Assembly: GCA_958295945.1 (NCBI GenBank)
Contig: OY282386.1
Span: 1,553,371 to 1,617,370 of the forward strand
Reading direction: 5' to 3'
Length of the DNA stretch: 64,000 nt
Source of the DNA: Candidatus Poribacteria bacterium
GTDB lineage: Bacteria; Poribacteria; WGA-4E; WGA-3G
Shown here in pieces: positions 35,961 through 44,729 of this stretch (position 1 is the stretch's first letter; each line of letters opens with the position of its first letter). The notes below the pieces were generated by a model, which did no database searches, was not told the DNA's origin, and saw only the letters and a list, made by a program, of their open reading frames with translations. A program made the translations under genes and the position numbers.

Positions 35961-37130
35961 ATGCCAAAATTAGACATAAGAGAACTCTACTACATTACGC
36001 ACATAGACAATCTACCATCCATCCTTGCACACGGTGTCTTGTCTCACGCAAAGATGGAATCAGAAGGCGTACATGCTACACCTATTTATGATGCAGATAT
36101 CGTTAGCAAACGCAATCATATAATGACTCCTGATAAAAGTAATCTCTGGTCTTACGCTAATCTCTACTTTCAACCACGCAATGCAATGATGTATCGTGTT
36201 GTCCATGAAAAAGAATCCAAAAACCTTGCTGTTGTCGGTGTAAGTCCAAAGGTGTTGACTGAACAAGATGCTTTTATCACGGATGGGAATGCCGCACACG
36301 AAACAACACAATTTTACTATCCTTCCAAAGGTCTGGAAATGCTTCGACAACAGTGGTCAATAATCAAAAACGATTGGTGGAATAGAGATGACGGTTCCAA
36401 ACGTAAAATTATGGCAGAATGTCTAATTCCCAAACATGTCAAACCTGAATATATTCAAAATATCTATGTTGCAAACAATTCAGTACGAGATGCAATTCAG
36501 AAAAATATTGGAGATGTTAATATTGCTGTTAGTTCCGAACCCGATATGTTTTTCCAACCGGACAGCCGGACAAAAATAGGAGACAACATTTCTTTAATTG
36601 ATGGGGATATGTTCTTCTCTAACTTACAGACATTGACAATCAGCGTAAATCTACAAGGGGTCATGGGAAAGGGTTTAGCTTCGCGTGCGAAATACCAATT
36701 TCCCGATGTTTATGTAGCATATCAAGATGTGTGTAGAGCAAAACGCATCACAGCGACAAGACCGCATCTCTATAAGCGTGAAAGTTCATTAGATGAGGAA
36801 TTGGCTGATGTTGGAGCACCACTTATTGCCCCGAATGCTGTAAAGTGGTTTCTGCTTTTCGCAACAAAACGTCATTGGAAAAACAACTCACGCTTGGACG
36901 ATATTGAAGGTGGTCTTGCCTGGGTTCGCGACAATTATCAAACACAAGGAATTCAATCTCTTGCAATGCCTGCACTCGGTTGTGGATTAGGAGGACTTGA
37001 TTGGAAAAAGGTCGGTCCCTTGATGTGCAAATATTTACACGGAATCAACATATCGGTCGCAATATATCTTCCACGAGAACACCAAATTGAGACACAATAT
37101 AAAACAGCATCACATTTACTATCACTTTAA
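35961..37130 (+). CDS. DarT-DarG fusion: DUF4433 ADP-ribosyltransferase plus macrodomain
   Basis: The product has 389 residues and joins a toxin domain to an antitoxin domain. Residues 1-205 match DarT (DUF4433), which ADP-ribosylates thymidine in single-stranded DNA: YYITHIDNLPSILAHGVLSH, SKRNHI with Arg51, LYFQPRNAMMYRV, ITDGNAA, and KIMAECLIP with the catalytic-type Glu153. Residues 208-375 match the DarG macrodomain, which removes that mark: ISLIDGDMF, VNLQGVMGKGLASRAKYQFP, FATKRHWKNNSRLDDIEGGL, and AMPALGCGLGGLDW. Key residues appear present in both halves, so the fusion could both write and erase. In known DarTG systems these are usually two genes, the toxin first. It follows the HsdR-N-like gene by 29 bp. 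Confidence 0.85.
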   Translation: MPKLDIRELYYITHIDNLPSILAHGVLSHAKMESEGVHATPIYDADIVSKRNHIMTPDKSNLWSYANLYFQPRNAMMYRVVHEKESKNLAVVGVSPKVLTEQDAFITDGNAAHETTQFYYPSKGLEMLRQQWSIIKNDWWNRDDGSKRKIMAECLIPKHVKPEYIQNIYVANNSVRDAIQKNIGDVNIAVSSEPDMFFQPDSRTKIGDNISLIDGDMFFSNLQTLTISVNLQGVMGKGLASRAKYQFPDVYVAYQDVCRAKRITATRPHLYKRESSLDEELADVGAPLIAPNAVKWFLLFATKRHWKNNSRLDDIEGGLAWVRDNYQTQGIQSLAMPALGCGLGGLDWKKVGPLMCKYLHGINISVAIYLPREHQIETQYKTASHLLSL

Positions 37131-37176
37131 TGGGAACTGACTTTTTTATTAAAAGTCGCACTAAAGGAGAACTTCA

Positions 37177-40100
37177 ATGAACCAAACACCATCACAAAAT
37201 AACGGGGTAAATCTACCCCCAAGAATGAAAAAAGCATTAGAACAATACAAAAAACGGGTATGGATCATCAAACTTGCCGAAGGCACATTAGCAGCGATCT
37301 TTGGACTCATCGTTTCATATCTCATTGTGTTTGGCTTAGACCGGTTGATTGATACCTCTGCCCTTCTGCGCGCACTCATCCTGATAGTCGGCATGGGCGG
37401 TATGGTAATTTTCCTGCCACTGAAATACTACAAATGGGTGTGGCGAAATCGGCAATTAGAAGGCATTGCCAAACTATTGCAACATAAGTTCCCCCGTTTT
37501 GGTGATCATGTGCTTGGTATCGTAGAACTTGCATCGGAAAAGTCAGATCAATCATCAAGTCCGGCGTTGGTTGCAGCCGCAATGCGTCAAGTTGATGAAG
37601 AGGTTGCCAAACACAATCTCAAAGATGCTGTGCCGAATCCTCGCCACCGACGTTGGGCATTGGCAGTAGGTTTACCAATGCTCCTTGTCATCATTGGGAT
37701 AGTCATTATCCCGGCAACGACTAACAACACCTTAGCACGGTGGCTAACCCCGTGGCGAAACGTTGAACGATGGACATTTGCACAATTAAAGGGCAAACCA
37801 GATCCACGCGTCGTCGCCTACGCTGAACCCTTTGATGTTGAAACACAACTGAAAGATGAATCCCCATGGAAACCTGAAACCGCTGAAGCACGATACGCGA
37901 AGCAAGAACCTGTAGTCGCCGAACGAGATGGATCTACTTACAAATTTCAACTGCCACCGCAAACAGAGAAAGGAAAAGTCAAGATGCGGGTGGGAGATGC
38001 AAGACGTTCCATCCCCGTTGAACCGAAATTACGCCCGGCACTCAAGGAACTTATTGCAAACGTCCAACTCCCCGACTATCTACTACGTGAAGAACCGAGA
38101 GTAGATGATGTACGCGGTGGCATAGTTAGCTTAGTCCAAGGCAGTTCCGCCACCTTGCAAGCGACAATCACACGAGAAATCTCAGAAGCAACGTTAAATA
38201 ACCGTCCACAGAAAGTGGATGGAGCAAAAATAACAACAGAACCAATTGCCGTGGAAAAAACAACAGAGATGGAATTAACATGGCGTGATCAATACGGACT
38301 CACTGCAAGTGAACCACAGGTAGTGCAATTTGAACTACAAGAAGATGCTGAACCAACGATTGCTATCACGAAGCTAAAAAACAATCAAGTTGTGCTTTCT
38401 ACAGAAGTGCTCACATTTGAAATCCAATCAGCGGATGACTTTGGTGTGAAACAGGTCGGTATAGAATGGGAAGGTATTGAGAATCCAATCCAAAACCCAG
38501 AACCGGCAATCGGAGAGAAAGCCGTGTCCTCAGGGTCGCCAATATCGGAATCACTAATCGTTCCCGCGACATTCTCCGTTGAACGTGAAAATATACCACC
38601 ACAAAGTCTGCGTCTGCGTGCTTTTGCGGAGGATTATTTTCCTAACCGTGAACGTATCCGTTCACCACAAATTGTGCTCCACGTGCTTTCCCCATCAGAA
38701 CACTTCAAGTGGTTAATCGGACAGATGCAGCTCTGGGCAGGTGCAGCAAAGGATGTACACGATAAAGAATTGCAATTACACGAAACCAATCGTGAAATCC
38801 AAGACCTACCACCTGAAGCACTTGACGATCCAGCCCAACGTAAAAAATTACAGGAACAAGCTGCATCAGAACGTGCTAATGCCGCAAAACTTGATAGTCT
38901 CATTGAAAGCGGTAAAGAGTTGGTCCAGGAAGCTGCAAAAAACAGTGAGTTTGACGCAGAACAGCTCCAATCTTGGGGAGACATGCTCAAACAATTAGAG
39001 GAGATAGCAGGGAAGCAGATGCCTTCTGTTGCAAATTTACTTGCACAAGCATCCGAAGCACAAGGACAGAGCAGCCAAAAACCATCAGATAGCAGTCAGC
39101 AAAGTCCATCTTCCTCAAGTAGTAGCAGTCAACAATCGCCAAGCGAAAACCAAGATGAACAGCAGCAAAACCAAGCATCAAACGGACAATCTCAGCAGTC
39201 TGACCAACAACAGAAAGATTCAGAACAACAACAAAACCAAGCATCGGGTAATAAATCACAATCTTCTGGCAAACCACAGGAAGGTTCAGGAGACGATACG
39301 AAAAAGTATGGACCTGATAGTTTTGTGCCACCTGAAGGGACAGACGCGGAATCTGAGGATCCTGAAGATCCGAACAAACGTCCCGATTCTGTCAGTGTGA
39401 ATCGGAGTAAACCACCACAAGGAGGCGAACAAGGTAAACCTTCACCCACGAATCCAACACCTGGACTTTCCGATGTGGAATCGGGTTTCAACAAACCTGA
39501 GAAACCAACTGAAGCACCACCATCACAGGTCGTTGGTGGATTAGCCATCCCTAATACGACGTTGATGGGTAGCGGCAGAGAAGATGAAGGTGAAGATGAA
39601 AACGCAGAATCACCTCCTGCTGAAGAACTCGTGGTACAAGCTGTTGAAGAACAGAAGGAATTGTTGGACGCTTTTGATAAACTATCAGACGAGATGAAAA
39701 AACTTTTGGTCAGTTTTGAAAATAGCACATTCGTGAAACGATTGAAGGCAGCCTCACGAAGGCAAATTGACATCGCTACAGATCTCAACAAAATTGACAC
39801 CTTCGGATTGTCTGACAGAGGCACAAAAAATCGAGATGTCCGGAAACGTTTAGCCGAAATGGAATCCAATGAATCCAAAAAGGTAACCACCATCATTCAA
39901 GATATGGCAGCCTATACTGATCGTCGTCCTAATGATAACTACCTACGTGTCCTGGCAGAGATGGAAGACGCTTCTGTATCAAACCAGATGAGCGAACTTG
40001 TCAGATCAATCAACAGAAATTATGTCGGGCAATCTACAATTGAAGCAGAATACTGGGCGGATACGTTGGATAGATGGGCTGAACAGTTAGTAGACCCATT

Positions 40101-40743
40101 ACCCGATGCCCCGCCTCCAGAAGGCGGAATGATGGAACTGCCAAGTTTGCCACCTGAAATTGTTTTAGAGGTGTTGCGTATCATCAATCGTGAAATTCAA
40201 TTACGCGAGGAAACGCGCGAAACTGAAAACGCAAAAGACACGCTCAATTCCGATAAATATTATGCGCGAAGCGAAGGTCTGAGCGATACACAATACGAAA
40301 TCGCCGAGGATACACTTGAGGTGGCAAGACAGATAAGTCTGTTACCAGAGTTTAATACACGACGTATCAGACAGCAATACGCCAAAGTCAGTGCTGCAGC
40401 TGAGGTGATGGAGGAAGCAGAGACAATCCTTGCCAAACCTGAAACAGGTCCCGAAGCAATCGCAGCTATATCGGAAGTGATTGAAATCCTACTTCAAACG
40501 CAACGCATGCCAAATACACCTAGTGGCGGAGGAGGCGGTGGTGACACGCCAGGTGGAAGTGGAAATGTCTTTGCACAATTAGTTTCTGCAATGACACTCG
40601 GAAGTGGCAGAGGAGACGACTCAGGTCAGGCATTTATTGAAAAACGCGCACCGAAACAAGCAATAGGCAAAACTGGGCGCGTACTACCAGAAGAATTCAG
40701 GCAAGGATTAGACGCATATTTCAATGTCTTAGAAGGCAACTAA
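37177..40743 (+). CDS. DUF4175-type membrane protein
   Basis: The product has 1188 residues with a good ribosome site (AAAGGAGAA). Two N-terminal hydrophobic segments (LAAIFGLIVSYLIVFGL; ALILIVGMGGMVIFLPL) and a third (VGLPMLLVIIGIVIIP) precede a large soluble part. A low-complexity Ser/Gln-rich stretch (39060-39260; SSQQSPSSSSSSSQQ) splits two helical regions, and the end is Gly-rich (PSGGGGGGDTPGG). DUF4175 proteins commonly follow MoxR-DUF58-BatA genes in Planctomycetes-like genomes, so this is the natural next gene of the cluster and was separated from it by the inserted defence-like genes. Several long frames on the opposite strand here are shadows. Confidence 0.8.
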   Translation: MNQTPSQNNGVNLPPRMKKALEQYKKRVWIIKLAEGTLAAIFGLIVSYLIVFGLDRLIDTSALLRALILIVGMGGMVIFLPLKYYKWVWRNRQLEGIAKLLQHKFPRFGDHVLGIVELASEKSDQSSSPALVAAAMRQVDEEVAKHNLKDAVPNPRHRRWALAVGLPMLLVIIGIVIIPATTNNTLARWLTPWRNVERWTFAQLKGKPDPRVVAYAEPFDVETQLKDESPWKPETAEARYAKQEPVVAERDGSTYKFQLPPQTEKGKVKMRVGDARRSIPVEPKLRPALKELIANVQLPDYLLREEPRVDDVRGGIVSLVQGSSATLQATITREISEATLNNRPQKVDGAKITTEPIAVEKTTEMELTWRDQYGLTASEPQVVQFELQEDAEPTIAITKLKNNQVVLSTEVLTFEIQSADDFGVKQVGIEWEGIENPIQNPEPAIGEKAVSSGSPISESLIVPATFSVERENIPPQSLRLRAFAEDYFPNRERIRSPQIVLHVLSPSEHFKWLIGQMQLWAGAAKDVHDKELQLHETNREIQDLPPEALDDPAQRKKLQEQAASERANAAKLDSLIESGKELVQEAAKNSEFDAEQLQSWGDMLKQLEEIAGKQMPSVANLLAQASEAQGQSSQKPSDSSQQSPSSSSSSSQQSPSENQDEQQQNQASNGQSQQSDQQQKDSEQQQNQASGNKSQSSGKPQEGSGDDTKKYGPDSFVPPEGTDAESEDPEDPNKRPDSVSVNRSKPPQGGEQGKPSPTNPTPGLSDVESGFNKPEKPTEAPPSQVVGGLAIPNTTLMGSGREDEGEDENAESPPAEELVVQAVEEQKELLDAFDKLSDEMKKLLVSFENSTFVKRLKAASRRQIDIATDLNKIDTFGLSDRGTKNRDVRKRLAEMESNESKKVTTIIQDMAAYTDRRPNDNYLRVLAEMEDASVSNQMSELVRSINRNYVGQSTIEAEYWADTLDRWAEQLVDPLPDAPPPEGGMMELPSLPPEIVLEVLRIINREIQLREETRETENAKDTLNSDKYYARSEGLSDTQYEIAEDTLEVARQISLLPEFNTRRIRQQYAKVSAAAEVMEEAETILAKPETGPEAIAAISEVIEILLQTQRMPNTPSGGGGGGDTPGGSGNVFAQLVSAMTLGSGRGDDSGQAFIEKRAPKQAIGKTGRVLPEEFRQGLDAYFNVLEGN

Positions 40744-40778
40744 TAGGAACACAAGACACTACACCACAGAGGAAACAC

Positions 40779-41717
40779 ATGACTGATGGAGAAAAGAATA
40801 CTATATCGTTTGAGGTATTTGCAAGTTTCAAACGTATAGAACAAGGAAATCCAATCATCTCTCTACAGCCACCGCTTTGGGCAGCAGCAACACATGCGAT
40901 TGTTGTTGATGATTCGGTTCACTATATCTGGTGTAAACGCTATGTTAATCGTCGGTGGGTGATGATGCACGCTACAGCCCCTATTAGCGACATTACAAAC
41001 ATTACACAGGATAAACGAAACCCTATTATAATACCTTCAACAGACGGTTTTGACAATGCAGCGGTTGAGTACCCTTTTCCATTTCTGAATCCCGCTGATG
41101 GTAAATACTACATGTATTATCGCGGGAAAGGAGAAACAACACCTGAACAGACAGGTCTGCTTGTAAGCGACGGTGATTTGGGTGAATGGAAACGCGTCCA
41201 ACACACGCCTGTCATTCCTGCGGATACTGAACACGAATTACACGGTTCCACCCATCCATCAGTAGCAATAGATGGTGATATGATACACATTGTTTATACA
41301 GGTAAGGCAACGAAGTCGTTCGGAGAAGGATTAACGATGTGCCATGCAACCGCGCCAACGAATAATCCAGCGATGGTAACTAAAAATCCTGCCAATCCTG
41401 TTTTCACTGGTAGTGGCGAAGCATGGGATAGTAAATCCGTTCGTGAGACTGAATTGTTCAAAGGACCGGAGTATTTCCATATTCTCTATGGTGGCTTTGA
41501 TGGAGAAGTCTGGCGTATCGGACATGTGCGTACTCGTGATTTTCTTAACTATGAACCGAACCCGTACAACCCTGTATTTACACCCTCGGACGATCCTGAT
41601 GATTTTGACTGCGACGGTGTCTTAACTGGACAAATCCTTGAAATTGGTAACACTTATATCATGCTCTATGCTGGTAAGAAAGGAAATGAATGGCAAACTG
41701 GTTTGGCAACAATATGA
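40779..41717 (+). CDS. Five-bladed beta-propeller glycosidase-like protein
   Basis: The product has 312 residues and is preceded by GAGGAAAC. The repeating strand pattern fits GH43/GH62/GH130-like five-blade propellers: PPLWAAATHAIVVDDSVHYI, EYPFPFLNPADGKYYMYYRG, GSTHPSVAIDGDMIHIVYTG, ELFKGPEYFHILYGGFDG, and GVLTGQILEIGNTYIMLYAG. Acidic residues at the ends of these blades could be catalytic, but the subfamily is not certain. There is no signal peptide, so it may act on an oligosaccharide in the cytosol. It lies 35 bp after the DUF4175 gene. Confidence 0.72.
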   Translation: MTDGEKNTISFEVFASFKRIEQGNPIISLQPPLWAAATHAIVVDDSVHYIWCKRYVNRRWVMMHATAPISDITNITQDKRNPIIIPSTDGFDNAAVEYPFPFLNPADGKYYMYYRGKGETTPEQTGLLVSDGDLGEWKRVQHTPVIPADTEHELHGSTHPSVAIDGDMIHIVYTGKATKSFGEGLTMCHATAPTNNPAMVTKNPANPVFTGSGEAWDSKSVRETELFKGPEYFHILYGGFDGEVWRIGHVRTRDFLNYEPNPYNPVFTPSDDPDDFDCDGVLTGQILEIGNTYIMLYAGKKGNEWQTGLATI

Positions 41718-41747
41718 GAAGGTTAGAACCAGAATGAGGATTGACAA

Positions 41748-43484
41748 ATGCAAATCAGAAAAATTGTCTCTCTATATTTTCTTTTATTATTAGTTGCAAG
41801 CAATGCTTATGCTGAAGAAAACTCTGCAAAGGGAGGAACTATCCATGGCAAGGCAATTGAATACGGCAAAGATCAAACCCCAATCAAAGGCTTAATCGTC
41901 ACAATTGTTAGTTCCGATGATAAAGAACTTACAGCAAAAACTGATGCAAATGGCAATTTTAAATTCAGTAATCTTCCTGATGGGAAATATACCCTCAAAT
42001 ATGTTCAGGAAGGATTTGAACGCATGAGGAGCGGCAGTGAATATATTACGGTGACACATGGTGGAAGTCATGTTCTTGAACTCAAAATGGTTGACTGGTA
42101 CAATCGTGCTAAAAGGATGGTCAATTATAGATTTCTACCTATATTGTACCAAGTTACTGATAATATATCTAAACGTCATAATTTGAAGCAAGAAAAAGTT
42201 GATGCCATTCAGCACGCACTTCAAATATCTATTGAGACAGCGTTAAAACACAGAAAAGATCTCTCGATATTTGCAATTAACTGGAGTCCAAGCAACATAG
42301 AACTGCTTGAGGCGTTATTGTCGCGCAAAGACATTAGAGCAGCATTTACCAAAAATTTAACCGAAAGACCATTGAAGGATATCACCGATTTCATAAAGGA
42401 ACGTAGACACCGAGAAAATCGGGCAACTATCTACTATACAACAGTAGGGTATGATCAAGTACTCAGTTTGACTGCAGATCAACGCCAAAAAGTTAAGCAA
42501 TTGCGGCTTAATATAGCAGATGATGATTTATGGCAAAATATTTTAACCAAGACCCAGAAAAAAATATTAATGTGGACAAACCAAGAAACTACAGAAATTT
42601 CAATTAAGCGTCAGATCCGTAATGTCCCCCAAGCAATCACTGATTCTAATATCGCTACTACCAAACTTGAGGAACTAAACAAAAAAGCAGGAATGTTGAA
42701 ATCCGATGAACGAACAAAATACCTCGTTGAAGCTATTTTCGCTGCACATACAGCACAATTAGGCAACCTTAATGAGCATGCATCAATGCTACTCTCCTTT
42801 GCTGCCAAGAGTGTAGCTCAAAAATACCTTGAAGCGATAAAAATCATGTCTTTATATCATGATACCGAGACTAGACTCATCAACGCTATTGAGGCAAAAG
42901 AAATGTCCCCGCAACGTGCCTCTGAAGAACTCAAAAAGTTGAGTGTAATGCTATGGAACGAAAAAGATGAAAATAGTCAATCGGTTAAGAAAAATGGTAG
43001 CATAGAACTTTTTAAATTCCGCTTTTTTACTCGTTTTACGCAGATAGCTAATAGCAGAAGATCGCGTGTATACGGATGGATAGGTGGCAAAAAAGATTTC
43101 AATCGGGAAATTTATATAGTGGCACAACTAAATGCCCCCACATTAGACATTTTAGATCACCCACTATACCAACAAACCCTCAAGGATGTTCTTTCTGAAA
43201 ATGAGTATGCACAATATATGCAAATTCAAGCCGAAAGAGATATTTTCCGTCAACAAGCTCTGCGTGATTTGGTTGTGGCGGATCTGGATATGTTGATATT
43301 TTTAGACGATGACCAACGTAAGCAGTTAGAAAAGATAGCGATTCAGTTTACTGTACCTCCCCTAATTGAGGACCCTCAAAGAAATATGTTTGATCAAGTA
43401 ATAGAACAAATAGAAAACATTGGACTGAGTCGTTGGCAGTCGGATTATCTTCACTCATACCTTTCTGATATTGATGAAATTTGA
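41748..43484 (+). CDS. Exported protein with carboxypeptidase-regulatory domain and helical tail
   Basis: The product has 578 residues with a signal peptide (MQIRKIVSLYFLLLLVASNA). Residues about 28-105 are a carboxypeptidase-regulatory/transthyretin-like unit (GTIHGKAIEYGKDQTPIKGL, TDANGNFKFSNLPDGKYTLK). The rest (110-578) is helical and charged, with no known domain; QRQKVKQLRLNIAD and DDDQRKQLEKIAIQF resemble motifs that count residues between helices in Planctomycetes proteins, but I do not recognise a family. It continues the plus-strand block. Confidence 0.65.
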   Translation: MQIRKIVSLYFLLLLVASNAYAEENSAKGGTIHGKAIEYGKDQTPIKGLIVTIVSSDDKELTAKTDANGNFKFSNLPDGKYTLKYVQEGFERMRSGSEYITVTHGGSHVLELKMVDWYNRAKRMVNYRFLPILYQVTDNISKRHNLKQEKVDAIQHALQISIETALKHRKDLSIFAINWSPSNIELLEALLSRKDIRAAFTKNLTERPLKDITDFIKERRHRENRATIYYTTVGYDQVLSLTADQRQKVKQLRLNIADDDLWQNILTKTQKKILMWTNQETTEISIKRQIRNVPQAITDSNIATTKLEELNKKAGMLKSDERTKYLVEAIFAAHTAQLGNLNEHASMLLSFAAKSVAQKYLEAIKIMSLYHDTETRLINAIEAKEMSPQRASEELKKLSVMLWNEKDENSQSVKKNGSIELFKFRFFTRFTQIANSRRSRVYGWIGGKKDFNREIYIVAQLNAPTLDILDHPLYQQTLKDVLSENEYAQYMQIQAERDIFRQQALRDLVVADLDMLIFLDDDQRKQLEKIAIQFTVPPLIEDPQRNMFDQVIEQIENIGLSRWQSDYLHSYLSDIDEI

Positions 43485-43561
43485 AATTCAGTTTGAGGGT
43501 GATGAATGTGAACTTAGTTTGCCAAAGATTGTTTGAGTAAAACGGAAATAAGGAGACACAA

Positions 43562-44632
43562 ATGAATCGTTTTAATTTTATATTTATAGCAGTTGTTTGT
43601 ATCGGAATTTATACTATAAGCACTGATACAACTGAGGCTCAAGACCCCACACTCCGTTACGGCACAGGTGTCCCACCCGCAGTAAGAAGCATCAATGACC
43701 GATGTTTACGTTATCTTGCAAACACCCAATTAGCAGATGGCGGTTGGCAAGGAGCACAAGGTGGAGCAGGAATTACGGGTATTTGTGTCATGGCGTTAAT
43801 GGCAAGTGGAGAAGACCCAGATTATGGACCTTATGCACCAAACATCCGTAAGGCATTACGGCATATGCTCTCAAAACAAGATGCACGATCAGGATATATG
43901 GGAACAAGAAGTGGACACTCATCCATGTATCATCACGGTTTTGCTACGTTAGCACTGTCTGAAGCTTACGGTGCTGTAGACGAAGATCTCCTCTGGAAAG
44001 ATAGCAATGTCCCCGCAAGTCGTAGAAGAACCATTAGTGAAGCATTGGAACTTGCAGTAAGATGTGCATTGACAGCCCAAGAAAAGAACCCGTGGGGGGC
44101 ATGGCGATACTCACCACAAGCACGAGATGCTGACACCACCGTGGCTGGCACCGTCCTGATGGGAATTCTCGGCGCACGTAACGCTGGCATTGAAATCCCA
44201 AATGAAGCCGTTAACAAAGCATTAAACTTTTTCCAAACCTGCACAATAAAAGGTGGAGGGGTCTCTTATACCCCATCAGGAAGTCATGGAGATGGACTCA
44301 CCCGTTCTGCTATTGCTACGCTCGTTTATGCAATTGGAAAACGAAAGGATACACCTGAATATAAAGCCACTTCCGAATACATCAAACGAAGAGCAAATTA
44401 TAATGTCGGTAATCATTATATGTTTTATACCTTATACTATATGGCACAGGCACTATTCCAGAGTGATTTGGAAGCATGGCAAGCTTGGAATCTACGAGCT
44501 ATTGAACGACTTCAAAAAATGCAACAACCTGATGGAAGCTTCAACAGTTCCTACGGTAAAGCCTATGGAACTGGCATGGCTGTGCTTACATTAGCTTTGA
44601 ACTACCGCTTACTGCCTATTTATGAAAGGTAA
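43562..44632 (+). CDS. Exported squalene-cyclase/prenyltransferase-like toroid protein
   Basis: The product has 356 residues with a signal peptide (FIFIAVVCIGIYTIS, then TTEAQ). Repeated motifs of an alpha/alpha toroid follow: CLRYLANTQLADGGWQGAQG, YGPYAPNIRKALRHMLSKQD, HHGFATLALSEAYGA, VAGTVLMGILGARNAGIEIP, and MQQPDGSFNSSYGKAYGTGM, with the Q-x-x-D/N-G-x-W/F repeat of squalene and prenyltransferase domains. The acidic catalytic motif of cyclases is not evident, and such exported proteins in Planctomycetes-like genomes are thought to be binding or structural. It fits the same MoxR-type cluster, where homologues are often found. Confidence 0.8.
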   Translation: MNRFNFIFIAVVCIGIYTISTDTTEAQDPTLRYGTGVPPAVRSINDRCLRYLANTQLADGGWQGAQGGAGITGICVMALMASGEDPDYGPYAPNIRKALRHMLSKQDARSGYMGTRSGHSSMYHHGFATLALSEAYGAVDEDLLWKDSNVPASRRRTISEALELAVRCALTAQEKNPWGAWRYSPQARDADTTVAGTVLMGILGARNAGIEIPNEAVNKALNFFQTCTIKGGGVSYTPSGSHGDGLTRSAIATLVYAIGKRKDTPEYKATSEYIKRRANYNVGNHYMFYTLYYMAQALFQSDLEAWQAWNLRAIERLQKMQQPDGSFNSSYGKAYGTGMAVLTLALNYRLLPIYER

Positions 44633-44729
44633 TATTATAGAGGCTTAACATTCGTAATCATAACAGAGAACTATTTTGATATATCTTCAATACACAACTA
44701 AAAAGTCAAGCATATCAAGGAGAAACACA

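Noticed and set aside
39192-39896. A 234-codon open frame on the minus strand
   Set aside because: It lies wholly inside the DUF4175 gene opposite its Ser/Gln-rich region; low-complexity coding sequence leaves the other strand open, and there is no ribosome site or domain.
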